Shown here piece after piece: positions 57,262-64,000 of a stretch of 64,000 nucleotides of DNA (position 1 is the stretch's first letter; each line of letters opens with the position of its first letter). The DNA is taken from assembly GCF_026262505.1 (NCBI RefSeq), contig NC_067207.1:24458082-24522081 (forward strand). Direction: 5' to 3'. Below the pieces are notes generated by a model. It saw only the letters and a list, made by a program, of their open reading frames with translations, did no database searches and was not told the DNA's origin. The DNA comes from Trichomonas vaginalis G3 (taxonomy: Eukaryota > Parabasalia > Trichomonadida > Trichomonadidae). Made by a program: the position numbers and the translations under genes.

Positions 57262-57934
57262 ATGCCTTAACAAAGAATTTTTCAAGTGATATTTTATATT
57301 CATCAACTATTTTATTATAAATATCATTATATGTTAAATGAAGTTCAGTTGTTGTTCCATTCTTTGATATCTTAATTGTGCTAATATCCTTTATAGGATT
57401 TATTTTTGCAACTGTTCCGCAGCATGAAACCTCATCATCTATGAAAAATTGAATCTTAACGTCTGAATCTTGAACATCACAAAGAATGGCGATAATGTGA
57501 ATTAATGATTCATAAGGTAAAATAATTAAACCGGATTGATCAATTAAATTTATTATTGAATCATAATTATTAATTATTATATCACGGTAAATTTTCATTA
57601 ATTCTGAATTAATGTCTATTTTATATGGCGCATTGCGACTGGAATCGTAGATTCCTGGGTTCTCGATGTTTGATGAAAGAGGTGGGGGGTATGTTGGATA
57701 AGTGGGAATTTCAACAGGTTCTTTACCGGGTTCATCTTCTTTATTTTGCTCCTCCTCCTTTTTCGGTAAGTCACGAGTTAATAAATTTGGTTGAGTTGCT
57801 GACCTTGTTAATTCAGGACTAACATTAACTTTAACATTTTGAATAATTCGTGATTTATCATCATTTACGTTATAACCAACCGTAATCTCTGCTTTTGCGT
57901 TAGTGTTCTTTTGACTAGTGAAACGTCTTCTCAT
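57206..57934 (-). CDS. CCG-motif protein shared by elements A and B
   Basis: 242 residues starting MRRRFTSQKNTNAKAEI. After a basic and Pro/Glu-rich disordered N-terminus, the C-terminal domain (SGLIILPYESLIHIIAILCD, DEVSCCGTVAKINPIKDIS, SLEKFFVKAF) matches 18087-18707 in element A. The conserved CCG and surrounding pattern show a family of its own. Likely structural or assembly role from neighbourhood with capsid-type genes in both elements; not established. Confidence 0.55.
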   Translation of the reverse strand: MRRRFTSQKNTNAKAEITVGYNVNDDKSRIIQNVKVNVSPELTRSATQPNLLTRDLPKKEEEQNKEDEPGKEPVEIPTYPTYPPPLSSNIENPGIYDSSRNAPYKIDINSELMKIYRDIIINNYDSIINLIDQSGLIILPYESLIHIIAILCDVQDSDVKIQFFIDDEVSCCGTVAKINPIKDISTIKISKNGTTTELHLTYNDIYNKIVDEYKISLEKFFVKAFNIQALTLLNNNPLNHNQ

Positions 57935-58018
57935 TTATAATTGAATAAAAAAAAGAAAAATATATTTAAAGTTTTATTTAGTTGTTACGGTAATATCCCA
58001 AGGTTCATCATTGTATGC

Positions 58019-58732
58019 TTATACTTTCTTTGTAACTGCACCAATTATGTTATTGATATTGCTTTGAGTTTCTTCCAGTCTTATTTTATCATTTACAATA
58101 TCTTTAATCATTTCATTACATGCATTCTTAAAACCATCTGATTTTTCTAATTTACGTCTATCACTTTCTTTAATTAAATCAAAGTTATAACCTTGTTGAG
58201 AATAAAGTGGTTTCTTTATCAATTCCTTGAACGCTTCTGAAAGTGAAGATGAAGAAATTCTTGCCACTTGAATTGGTTTAAATTCTGCTTTCATTGCTTC
58301 TTTCTGTTCATTGAACACTGGATCGAATAAAGCAACTTTAAAGAATTTCTTAGCTGAAATTTCAGGTCTAATATTTGCATATTGACCATCAAACTGATTA
58401 ACATATCGTGGTAATCCATCCGGTCCCTCTTCAACAGCATTTAATTTTTCCTTGAAATAAGAATATGGAATAAGATGGTATGAATACATTGGACCATTTT
58501 CACCTTCTCCAATGTATTGTTTAATAGCTTTTCCATTTTCATCAAATTGCATAGGATAACGTTCATTATATGCTTTACGTTTAGGATAATCCGTCATTGT
58601 TAATTTATACCCATTTATGACTTTAATATTTCCTTGACCATCAGTAACGAAAACTTCATTTATACCATCAGGCTTTCCATTTGGTCCTGTAATGTCTGCT
58701 TCATGTGCTTCCCAATTTGAGTTAGTATACAT
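58019..58732 (-). CDS. Hypothetical Polinton protein, possibly incomplete
   Basis: 237 residues starting MYTNSNWEAHEADITGPNG. Readable blocks: GINEVFVTDGQGNIKVING, YPMQFDENGKAIKQYIGEG, RPEISAKKFFKVALFDPVF and a helical C-terminus (EETQSNINNIIGAVTKKV). The DGQG and GKPDG turns suggest a beta-rich structural region. Its start lies at the GC-rich hairpin that marks the end of element B, so the gene may have lost its 5' part. No family recognised. Confidence 0.45.
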   Translation of the reverse strand: MYTNSNWEAHEADITGPNGKPDGINEVFVTDGQGNIKVINGYKLTMTDYPKRKAYNERYPMQFDENGKAIKQYIGEGENGPMYSYHLIPYSYFKEKLNAVEEGPDGLPRYVNQFDGQYANIRPEISAKKFFKVALFDPVFNEQKEAMKAEFKPIQVARISSSSLSEAFKELIKKPLYSQQGYNFDLIKESDRRKLEKSDGFKNACNEMIKDIVNDKIRLEETQSNINNIIGAVTKKV

Positions 58733-58775
58733 ATCATGGGTACGGCGGCACTGCGCGCCTCCTTACCCCTGATAT
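58731..58775. promoter_or_regulatory. GC-rich stem-loop at the B/D boundary
   Basis: ATATCATGGGTA (58731-58742) pairs with TACCCCTGATAT (58764-58775) around a GC-rich loop with CGGCGGCACTGCGCGCC. It resembles the inverse of the hairpin at 1053-1083. It may be an element-end or 3'-end signal. Confidence 0.45.
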
Positions 58776-58818
58776 GTGAATTTGACACTTTACAAAACCG
58801 TTAACGTATATTTTACAA

Positions 58819-58878
58819 CACTAATGACTTCACTAACGAATTCACTAATGTTTTCACAAACGACTTCACTAATGTAAA
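58819..58878. repeat. Five 12-bp iteron-like repeats
   Basis: CACTAATGACTT, CACTAACGAATT, CACTAATGTTTT, CACAAACGACTT and CACTAATGTAAA follow each other with an exact 12-bp period. They lie at the presumed left end of element D, downstream of 58890-59210. Confidence 0.85.
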
Positions 58879-58889
58879 AATAAACGTTC

Positions 58890-59210
58890 TCACTTACAAA
58901 AGTATTGCAGCGCTTCCCATTGCTGTGCTTCACATAACAGCTCATAATCTTCTGACTCACTTTCTTCTTCATATAGGTCAAAATCACTGTCATAGTTTAT
59001 ACCTGTAAGTTTTGACAAAGCTAATGAAACACGCTTACCGTTTGTATCGTATGCTTGTATAAACTTTCCATTATGCTTGTAGTCATAAACGCTCAAACTA
59101 ACTTTACCCTTTCTCCCTCGTATCTGATAGAATGTATTTTCACGAGGAACGAAGAACAAATTCTTGAACTCATGACCGTTGTAGTTTGTTATCTCAATAG
59201 TTTTCGTCAT
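58890..59210 (-). CDS. Stand-alone HNH-accessory-type protein
   Basis: 106 residues starting MTKTIEITNYNGHEFKNLF. It aligns by eye with the C-terminal domain of the HNH nuclease at 10173-10781 (ETIEITDYGKHTFEFYYY), and both contain a KLQVY/KVSLSVYDY and AYVNTRDTDGK/AYDTNGKRV pattern. No nuclease part is present. It ends in an acidic tail (DLYEEESESEDYELL). A DNA-binding accessory or antagonist is a guess. Start context TTTATTTTTATATAAATG. Confidence 0.55.
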   Translation of the reverse strand: MTKTIEITNYNGHEFKNLFFVPRENTFYQIRGRKGKVSLSVYDYKHNGKFIQAYDTNGKRVSLALSKLTGINYDSDFDLYEEESESEDYELLCEAQQWEALQYFCK

Positions 59211-59350
59211 TTATATAAAAATAAACTTAAAAATTAATGATATCACCACCCTCACACGTATGAAAACATAGCGCAAAAATAAATTTAGGTGAAGTGGTGA
59301 AATCTCACCTCTTTTTTCACCTCTTTTTTCACCCACTTGAATTCATTACT

Positions 59351-59569
59351 TTATAACTCTTCTAGCTTCTTCTTAAGTTCAGCAATGTTGTCCTCATGAA
59401 GTTTAATCTTTCTCAAAATTCCTTCTTTATCTAATGGTTGCTTTATCTTTCTAAACTGAACTCTACCATCCTTCATAGTATGAACGTAAAAACCTTCTGG
59501 AACCGCTCCTGATTTAATGTATTCTACCAAAAACTTTTGTTTCATTGCTTCAGTGACTTTAGTCGTCAT
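59351..59569 (-). CDS. Small protein of the KDGxVxxRK family
   Basis: About 72 residues from MTTKVTEAMKQKFLVEY; the Met three codons upstream is rejected because TTTTTATTTGATTGAAATG marks this one. VHTMKDGRVQFRKIKQPL is the shared motif (see 7367-7951 and 61728-62149), followed by a coiled coil (KLHEDNIAELKKKLEEL). Unknown function. GGTGAAATCTCACC-type inverted sequence lies just downstream (59280-59335). Confidence 0.5.
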   Translation of the reverse strand: MTTKVTEAMKQKFLVEYIKSGAVPEGFYVHTMKDGRVQFRKIKQPLDKEGILRKIKLHEDNIAELKKKLEEL

Positions 59570-59616
59570 TTCAATCAAATAAAAATGTTCAAATAAAATA
59601 AAAATAACGTTATTTT

Positions 59617-60087
59617 TCAGTAAGGAAACGCAGGAGTTTTACGATTTATTTGAGGCGTAGGTTCTGGTTTAAATGTTGGAGTCGGTTTAGGAGTTGACTT
59701 TTGAACAGGAGTTTGTACTTCCATAGGTTCAGGAGTCATTGAAGGTTTTGCTTGTGAAGGCGTTGGTTTTGACGTTGGTTTTGGCGATGGTGTCGGAGTT
59801 TGTTCAAATTCAGCTACTTCAGTATTATTTATAACATTTGCTTTGTTTCTTTTCAACATCATTACTGCTCCTGCTGTAGCTAGCAAACCTAGTGGGAGAC
59901 CATATCTTATATAAGGACTTGACCAAATGCTATTTTTGACAGGAGCTGGTGGAACACCTAACCTTGGTGAGACTGCTCTTTGCCATTGTGCAGCTCGTAA
60001 GAAATATTCAATAGGTGCTCCATAATCGTTTGGTAAAGTTTGTTTCACAGATGGTGAAGGTTCACGAGAGCTTGATGAAGAACTCAT
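59617..60087 (-). CDS. Single-pass membrane protein with Pro/Thr-rich tail
   Basis: 156 residues. N-terminal polar part (MSSSSSSREPSPSVKQT), then a hydrophobic segment at about 67-84 (LPLGLLATAGAVMML) and a long Pro/Thr/Lys tail with TPTPSPKPTSKPTPSQ repeats. It lies directly downstream of the capsid gene on the same strand. A virion membrane or penton-linked protein is possible. The start follows TTTATTTTTAAAGCTTATAAATG. Confidence 0.5.
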   Translation of the reverse strand: MSSSSSSREPSPSVKQTLPNDYGAPIEYFLRAAQWQRAVSPRLGVPPAPVKNSIWSSPYIRYGLPLGLLATAGAVMMLKRNKANVINNTEVAEFEQTPTPSPKPTSKPTPSQAKPSMTPEPMEVQTPVQKSTPKPTPTFKPEPTPQINRKTPAFPY

Positions 60088-60117
60088 TTATAAGCTTTAA
60101 AAATAAACGTTCATCCT

Positions 60118-61689
60118 TTATTCCTCACTTTCGTCAGTTGCTAAGTTATAGTCATCTAATCTTATTATGGGGATGCCATTAGCACGCACCTGAATGGCAA
60201 AGCAACAATCCCTCATAAATCCAATAAGTGGCTTTGGTACATTTTCAGTTGCTAGTTCAATAGGTCCTTTAACAGACAATTTGTATGTTATTGGAGCAGT
60301 AGATGTTTGACCTTGCTGGAAGCAAAAGTCCACTTCTGTTGGAAAACCACATAAGAAATGTGTGTTGTCATAGCTATCCCATTTATGTTCCACACTACCA
60401 TCATCCACCAATGACCTCATAACATCTTCATTAAATCCTATCATATCATTGTTTGTATTGCAAGCGTTCGCAACCATTTCATAAAATACAGGTCCATATG
60501 ATTTTTCAGGTTCTGCAGGCATATTTCCATAAGCTCCCATGGAAAGCTGAAGATATTTAAACTTAGGGTTCTCAAAATTAACATAATAGTTGTCTTTCTT
60601 TCTAAATAGTGCCCAAATACTTTTAACATTAATAGGCGTATAAGCTGCCTGTAAATGTTGCACTTGAACTATCTGTATTCTTTGAGAATGAACCGTCCAT
60701 AGGAATCCAATCCATAACTTTAACAGGAAAACATAAAGCCTCGTTTGTATAATGTTCTACAAGTTCTGTATAAATGTTAGGGTCTAAAGAGAATGACTTT
60801 GGATGAATGAAACATTCATTAAAATCCATCTTTGTTCGAAATAGTTGCTGGTTTACAGTTGTAATAGTAACTGTTCCACTAGCTTCTACTGCCTTCGTTA
60901 TCATAGTGAATGGTTCATTCCATGGAACAAATTTATTTGTCGGTGGATTTGAATCTGAAGCAAATGCAACTTTAAGAGTTGGATTGAAAGCAATGATATC
61001 ATTTACAGATATAGATGTGCATTGTAAGGCGTCGCTACTGAACTTTACTTTAAGCTGAATGTTTCCTGCAAAAGCTGGAATAAATCGAATAGCTTCTAAT
61101 GGAAGGAATCTTCTAACAGGAATTCTTAAACGAAGCTTAAAATCAAATGATTTTCCTGCTGTAATTGGACCACTAACAATTTGTCCTGTTCTGCATGTTC
61201 CCGAATGACTCCATACATCTTCATGTCGAGTCTTTGAGAAAACATCTACTTTCTTTATTTGTTCGGTAGTTTGTGAGTTTGAAGTTATATATGCTTCTTC
61301 TCTTGCTTGTCTTGAGAATATACGATACGACCATTTGCAAGGATTTGATATCCAGCAACTGCATAGAAAGCGTCATCGAAACCAATCCAAAATCCTGGTG
61401 GTTTGTTTTATTGGAACCTGAACCAATTTCTTTATCTACAATAAATTGACCTTCCATTTTATACGTAATGAATGTATTGTAAAGGTCCAACATATTTTCA
61501 CCAGGAGGTGAGAGATTGAAATGTTACCCATGTGTTATCTTTAGCAGTTCCAGGTTGTGATGGAATCTTTGCGTCAGAATATTTTCTATTAGTGTCACCA
61601 ATTTGAACTGCATTGTCTATGATATCGAAATATGAGCGAATCTGATGAATATGCTGCTGGAGTAAATTCGTTAACTGTTCGTTCTGCAT
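60118..61689 (-). pseudogene. Major capsid protein (double jelly-roll type), broken
   Basis: About 520 residues of coding region on the minus strand, the usual size for Polinton capsid proteins. It starts MQNEQLTNLLQQHIHQIRS, has middle blocks FNECFIHPKSFSLDPNIYT and FPVKVMDWIPMDGSF, and ends with HFLCGFPTEVDFCFQQG and ANGIPIIRLDDYNLATD. The C-terminal half matches the capsid remnant at 19039-19545. It would form the trimeric capsomers of an icosahedral particle. The gene is broken as part of fossil D. Confidence 0.7.
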
Positions 61690-61727
61690 GTATTTACTTC
61701 AGATAAAAATATCTATTTACTTCATTA

Positions 61728-62149
61728 TTCTCACTCTTCTTCTTGGCATTCGTGGTGGAAGTTGTTTTTGACATTTTCAATGAACTGTACATTCTCTTTT
61801 GTCTCAACTTCTTTCACTGGTGGGTCAGGATTCTTTGACTCGGTTTGTTTTTCAATGAAATTCACAAACTTTGCAATAAGCTCTTGGTTCGTTATTGAAA
61901 GTACATCTGGCTTCTTTTCTTCTTGTTCTTTTGGTGGCTCAGTTTGAACAGAAGGTTTTATATGGGCTTCGTGACTTCACCCTTGCCATGCACCTTAATG
62001 TTGTCGCTCTCTGCATTCGCTAATGGTACCTTTCTTTTTCTTACGTATATTTTACCATCTTTACTCTGACTTACGTAATAGAAAGGATGTTGTATTCCTC
62101 TTGCGTCATTTAATATAATAGACTCTCGCTCTGATTTTGACAAGCTCAT
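61728..62149 (-). pseudogene. KDGxVxxRK family protein with acidic tail, broken
   Basis: N-terminal part MSLSKSERESIILNDARG and VSQSKDGKIYVRKRKVPL corresponds to the start of 7367-7951; the rest is acidic with Pro/Glu/Lys composition (EPPKEQEEKKPDVLSITNQ, EVETKENVQFIENVKNN). It precedes the capsid gene on the same strand. Broken as part of fossil D. Confidence 0.5.
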
Positions 62150-62194
62150 TTTACATCGGTTAAAGTTTTAAGTTAGTTTTTTATCTACAGTCAA

Positions 62195-62460
62195 ATGACT
62201 CAGACAAGTCATATGGACAAGACCCAAGGGTCATAGATGTGAAGCATTGAAGAAAGAAATTCGCGAGCAAATTTTATCCGAACTGAAGGAACAAAAAGAA
62301 CAAAGCCAGAGAGACCAAAGAGAAAACTTAGTGAAAACAACTAGCTGCATTAGCTGCTGGAAGACAGAAGAACCCACGTTTGCTGGCGAAAAAAGCTAGA
62401 GAAGAAGCAAAAGCAAAGGAAGAACAAAAAGCAAAGGAAGCTGAAGCAAAGAAAGAGTAA
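62195..62460 (+). pseudogene. Lys/Glu/Ala-rich basic protein remnant
   Basis: Readable segments are KKEIREQILSELKEQKEQSQ and GRQKNPRLLAKKAREEAKAK followed by a KEEQKAKEAEAKKE end: a highly charged helical or DNA-binding protein. It diverges from the minus-strand gene at 62149 and precedes the penton-like gene. Broken as part of fossil D. A GACCC AA GGGTC hairpin lies near its start. Confidence 0.35.
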
Positions 62461-62484
62461 ATGGTTTATTTTTATCCAAACTAA

Positions 62485-63342
62485 ATGTATAGACAAATAC
62501 CTTTATCTGTTGCGTTCAGTAGTGAAAACCCTGACGTCAAAATAAAGGGGAACAGAGTAACGTTTAAGTTTCCAACAGACTGGATTGTGAACATAAATGA
62601 AGAGAAGTACATTGGCATAACATCTATGTATATAACACGTGCTTTCAGAAAGGTTGACTTTATACTTCAAGTCGAGATAGAAAATGACGAACAGTCTTTA
62701 AGCGCCCAAAACATTCACATATACAAATACTTTAAAGACGATACAACATTGTTGCAATGTATGATTTCATTTAATGAGATGTTCGAGAAAAAGTTCAACA
62801 TTGAAGTACAAACTTTACAGCCTTTACGTGAGTTTCTTGCACAACTGAAGGAAGAAGGTAGTCAGCCACAACTTATAGACTTTCATTATGAATTTAATGA
62901 AAATGAAGATGGAACACATGACTGTCAATTCATTGTATTCTCACCATTCAATGAAGTCGCTAAAAAGAAAGAAAATCCATTACGTATAAGATTTCAAATC
63001 TCCGAACCAAGTGATGATTTTAAGAATGTTTTCAATTATGATGCAATGCTTCCGAGGAAAAATGAATTTTCAAAGATTGTAACACCTGGCATTTGGGATA
63101 GAAAGCAAGCAATACTTTACTCTAATATAGCCAAAGGCGTTGAAAATGAGTTCATTGGTCATACAAGAACTTCACCACTTCCTAACCCTAAATACTATAA
63201 ATTAACTGGCTTCAATCGTGAGTTTTGGATAGACATGTTCTCCACTCATGACCATAAATGTCCAGTGTTCTTGCCTCCAGATGGGAAGGACTGTCTCTAC
63301 ATTGAAGCACAACTCTTAAACTCTACCATCGCAGTATTGTAA
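62485..63342 (+). CDS. Penton-like minor capsid protein (element D)
   Basis: 285 residues starting MYRQIPLSVAFSSENPD after TTTATTTTTATCCAAACTAAATG. Pattern-level similarity to the element A copies: VTFKFPTDWIVNINEEKYIG (cf. RFDYPLRWL), AILYSNIAKGVENEFIGHT (cf. VIVHASFSGAQNSFLCLAN), YKLTGFNREFWIDMFST (cf. SISDFQVWFTT) and LYIEAQLL at the end (cf. YLELSFIY). The gene is open. It would sit at capsid vertices; the assignment is inferred from size, position and conservation. Confidence 0.55.
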   Translation: MYRQIPLSVAFSSENPDVKIKGNRVTFKFPTDWIVNINEEKYIGITSMYITRAFRKVDFILQVEIENDEQSLSAQNIHIYKYFKDDTTLLQCMISFNEMFEKKFNIEVQTLQPLREFLAQLKEEGSQPQLIDFHYEFNENEDGTHDCQFIVFSPFNEVAKKKENPLRIRFQISEPSDDFKNVFNYDAMLPRKNEFSKIVTPGIWDRKQAILYSNIAKGVENEFIGHTRTSPLPNPKYYKLTGFNREFWIDMFSTHDHKCPVFLPPDGKDCLYIEAQLLNSTIAVL

Positions 63343-63371
63343 AATCTACGCTAGCTTTATTTTTATCACGA

Positions 63372-63442
63372 ATGACCTCATTGCTGACAAAAATAAATGA
63401 CCTCATTCATGACCTCATTGCTGACAAAAATAAATGACCTCA
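63372..63442. repeat. Two 37-bp direct repeats between convergent genes
   Basis: ATGACCTCATTGCTGACAAA begins at 63372 and again at 63409, an exact 37-bp step, followed by a third partial ATGACCTCA. They lie between the convergent penton-like and PolB genes. Confidence 0.9.
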
Positions 63443-64000
63443 GAACTTCAACTTACGAATAAAGCTTGTTTTAGTCGTTATTGAAAAGTTGAACTTTTCA
63501 GCAAAGCAAGGTTGACATGACTTACATAAGTCGAATGCAATCTCTTGACCATCATGAAGTGCTTTGTAAAGTTTCATTAAACTGAACTCAGAGTCTTTGT
63601 CATATGTTCCAACAGGTATGTGAATGTTCTTATCTTCATTGTAATAGCATTGTATAGCTTCAGGAAACATTTCATTAGCGGTTAAAGCAATAACATCTTG
63701 CTTCACGCCTTTCATTCTGCAGTGAAATGCAACTTCATTTAAATCATTCGTGAGTAAGTCTATGTAGGTCTTCTTTCCACAGAAAATACTTTTATAAGCT
63801 AAACTTTGTTTTCCAGGTGTTATTTCTGCAAAGTCGCTATGAAATTGACCAAGGTTCTTTCCTATAAGTTCGCGACCATATCTCTTCTTAAACTCTGCTG
63901 CAAGCTTTGGGATGTCTTCATTATATAAGTGCATACTGTCGGTATCCTGGTAAAATATTTGAAGTCCCATGTCCTCTGCAGTACAGAATACTTCATTCAT
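63440..64000 (-). CDS. Protein-primed family B DNA polymerase, C-terminal part
   Basis: 186 residues to the window edge. FYQDTDSMHLYNEDIPKL is polymerase motif C (DTDS with the catalytic aspartates), followed by IGKNLGQFHSDFAEI, KQSLAYKSIFCGKKTYIDLL and FHCRMKGVKQDVIA, the conserved C-terminal blocks of Polinton PolB. The rest lies outside the window. Closely similar to other trichomonad Maverick polymerases in style. Confidence 0.85.
   Translation of the reverse strand: MNEVFCTAEDMGLQIFYQDTDSMHLYNEDIPKLAAEFKKRYGRELIGKNLGQFHSDFAEITPGKQSLAYKSIFCGKKTYIDLLTNDLNEVAFHCRMKGVKQDVIALTANEMFPEAIQCYYNEDKNIHIPVGTYDKDSEFSLMKLYKALHDGQEIAFDLCKSCQPCFAEKFNFSITTKTSFIRKLKF

Larger units (their letters stand above)
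42876..58740. mobile_element. Maverick/Polinton fossil B
   Basis: About 15.9 kb starting at AGTAGTA (42876) with a terminal repeat shared with fragment C. Parts: PolB with internal HNH motif (44426-47896), integrase (48540-49441), KilA-N protein (50187-50850), PrimPol-SF3 helicase (51141-53453), phage-type fibre (53980-56028), putative minor capsid protein (56053-56763), CCG protein (57206-57934) and a gene at 58019-58732. Capsid and packaging ATPase genes were not found, so the right part is probably missing. The element is broken, with about half a dozen breaks, but its two largest replication genes are open, suggesting young age. Confidence 0.85.
58780..64000. mobile_element. Maverick/Polinton fossil D (partial, runs off the window)
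   Basis: Contains the major capsid protein (60118-61689), a penton-like protein (62485-63342), the C-terminal part of PolB (63440-64000), an accessory protein (58890-59210) and small genes. Its proteins and codon style are closer to element A than to B. The left edge is approximate; the right lies outside. Broken, with about half a dozen breaks in the visible part. Confidence 0.75.

Noticed and set aside
58790-58993. Minus-strand frame over the 12-bp repeats
   Set aside because: Its repetitive Ser/Val/Glu pattern is a translation of the iterons and it overlaps the better-supported gene at 58890-59210.

Overview
The window reads as nuclear DNA of a parabasalid protist, either Trichomonas vaginalis or a Tritrichomonas species. 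The evidence is AT-rich DNA, intronless genes with TCA-type initiator-like sequence just before the start codon, a CK1-family kinase, large surface proteins of the trichomonad polymorphic-membrane type, and above all several Maverick/Polinton elements, which are exceptionally abundant in trichomonads. The species cannot be fixed from sequence alone.

Layout. 1-1040: AT-rich DNA with a tRNA 3'-end relic. About 1041-19545: Polinton fossil A, with a Dam-like methyltransferase, two penton-like proteins, a phage-type fibre, integrase, protein-primed PolB, an HNH nuclease, packaging ATPase, a primase-helicase remnant and the end of the major capsid gene. 19546-22487: AT-rich DNA with TCGCGATTTT-type repeats, including a 2.5-kb TA-flanked non-autonomous DNA transposon that carries three consecutive perfect palindromes. 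About 22500-24167: end fragment of a second Polinton (C). 24168-42875: host island with a surface-protein gene broken by a Mutator-like element, its deleted paralogue, an 8-bp-TSD MITE, several hypothetical genes, a membrane-anchored GH47-like protein, a C2/coiled-coil protein, a TPR protein and a CK1 kinase. 42876 to about 58740: Polinton B, whose terminal repeat matches that of C, with PolB carrying an internal HNH motif, integrase, KilA-N protein, PrimPol-SF3 helicase and a second phage-type fibre. About 58780-64000: Polinton D, running off the window, with capsid, penton-like and PolB genes.

The elements combine three modules. Replication is by protein-primed PolB together with a primase-helicase, integration by an rve-type integrase, and particle building by capsid, penton-like, ATPase and fibre genes. 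The most unusual content is the fibre module. Repeated GHTH shaft units, KADKxYV segments, Asp-box-like motifs and a tail-collar tip are the architecture of bacteriophage receptor-binding fibres, here in two different eukaryotic Polintons. Gene starts share a T-rich tract followed by TAAATG or AAAATG, and several divergent pairs share intergenic promoters of only 17-18 bp. All four elements are fossils: A carries roughly a dozen breaks, B and D about half a dozen each, C two or three, while many individual frames remain open, suggesting fairly recent decay.
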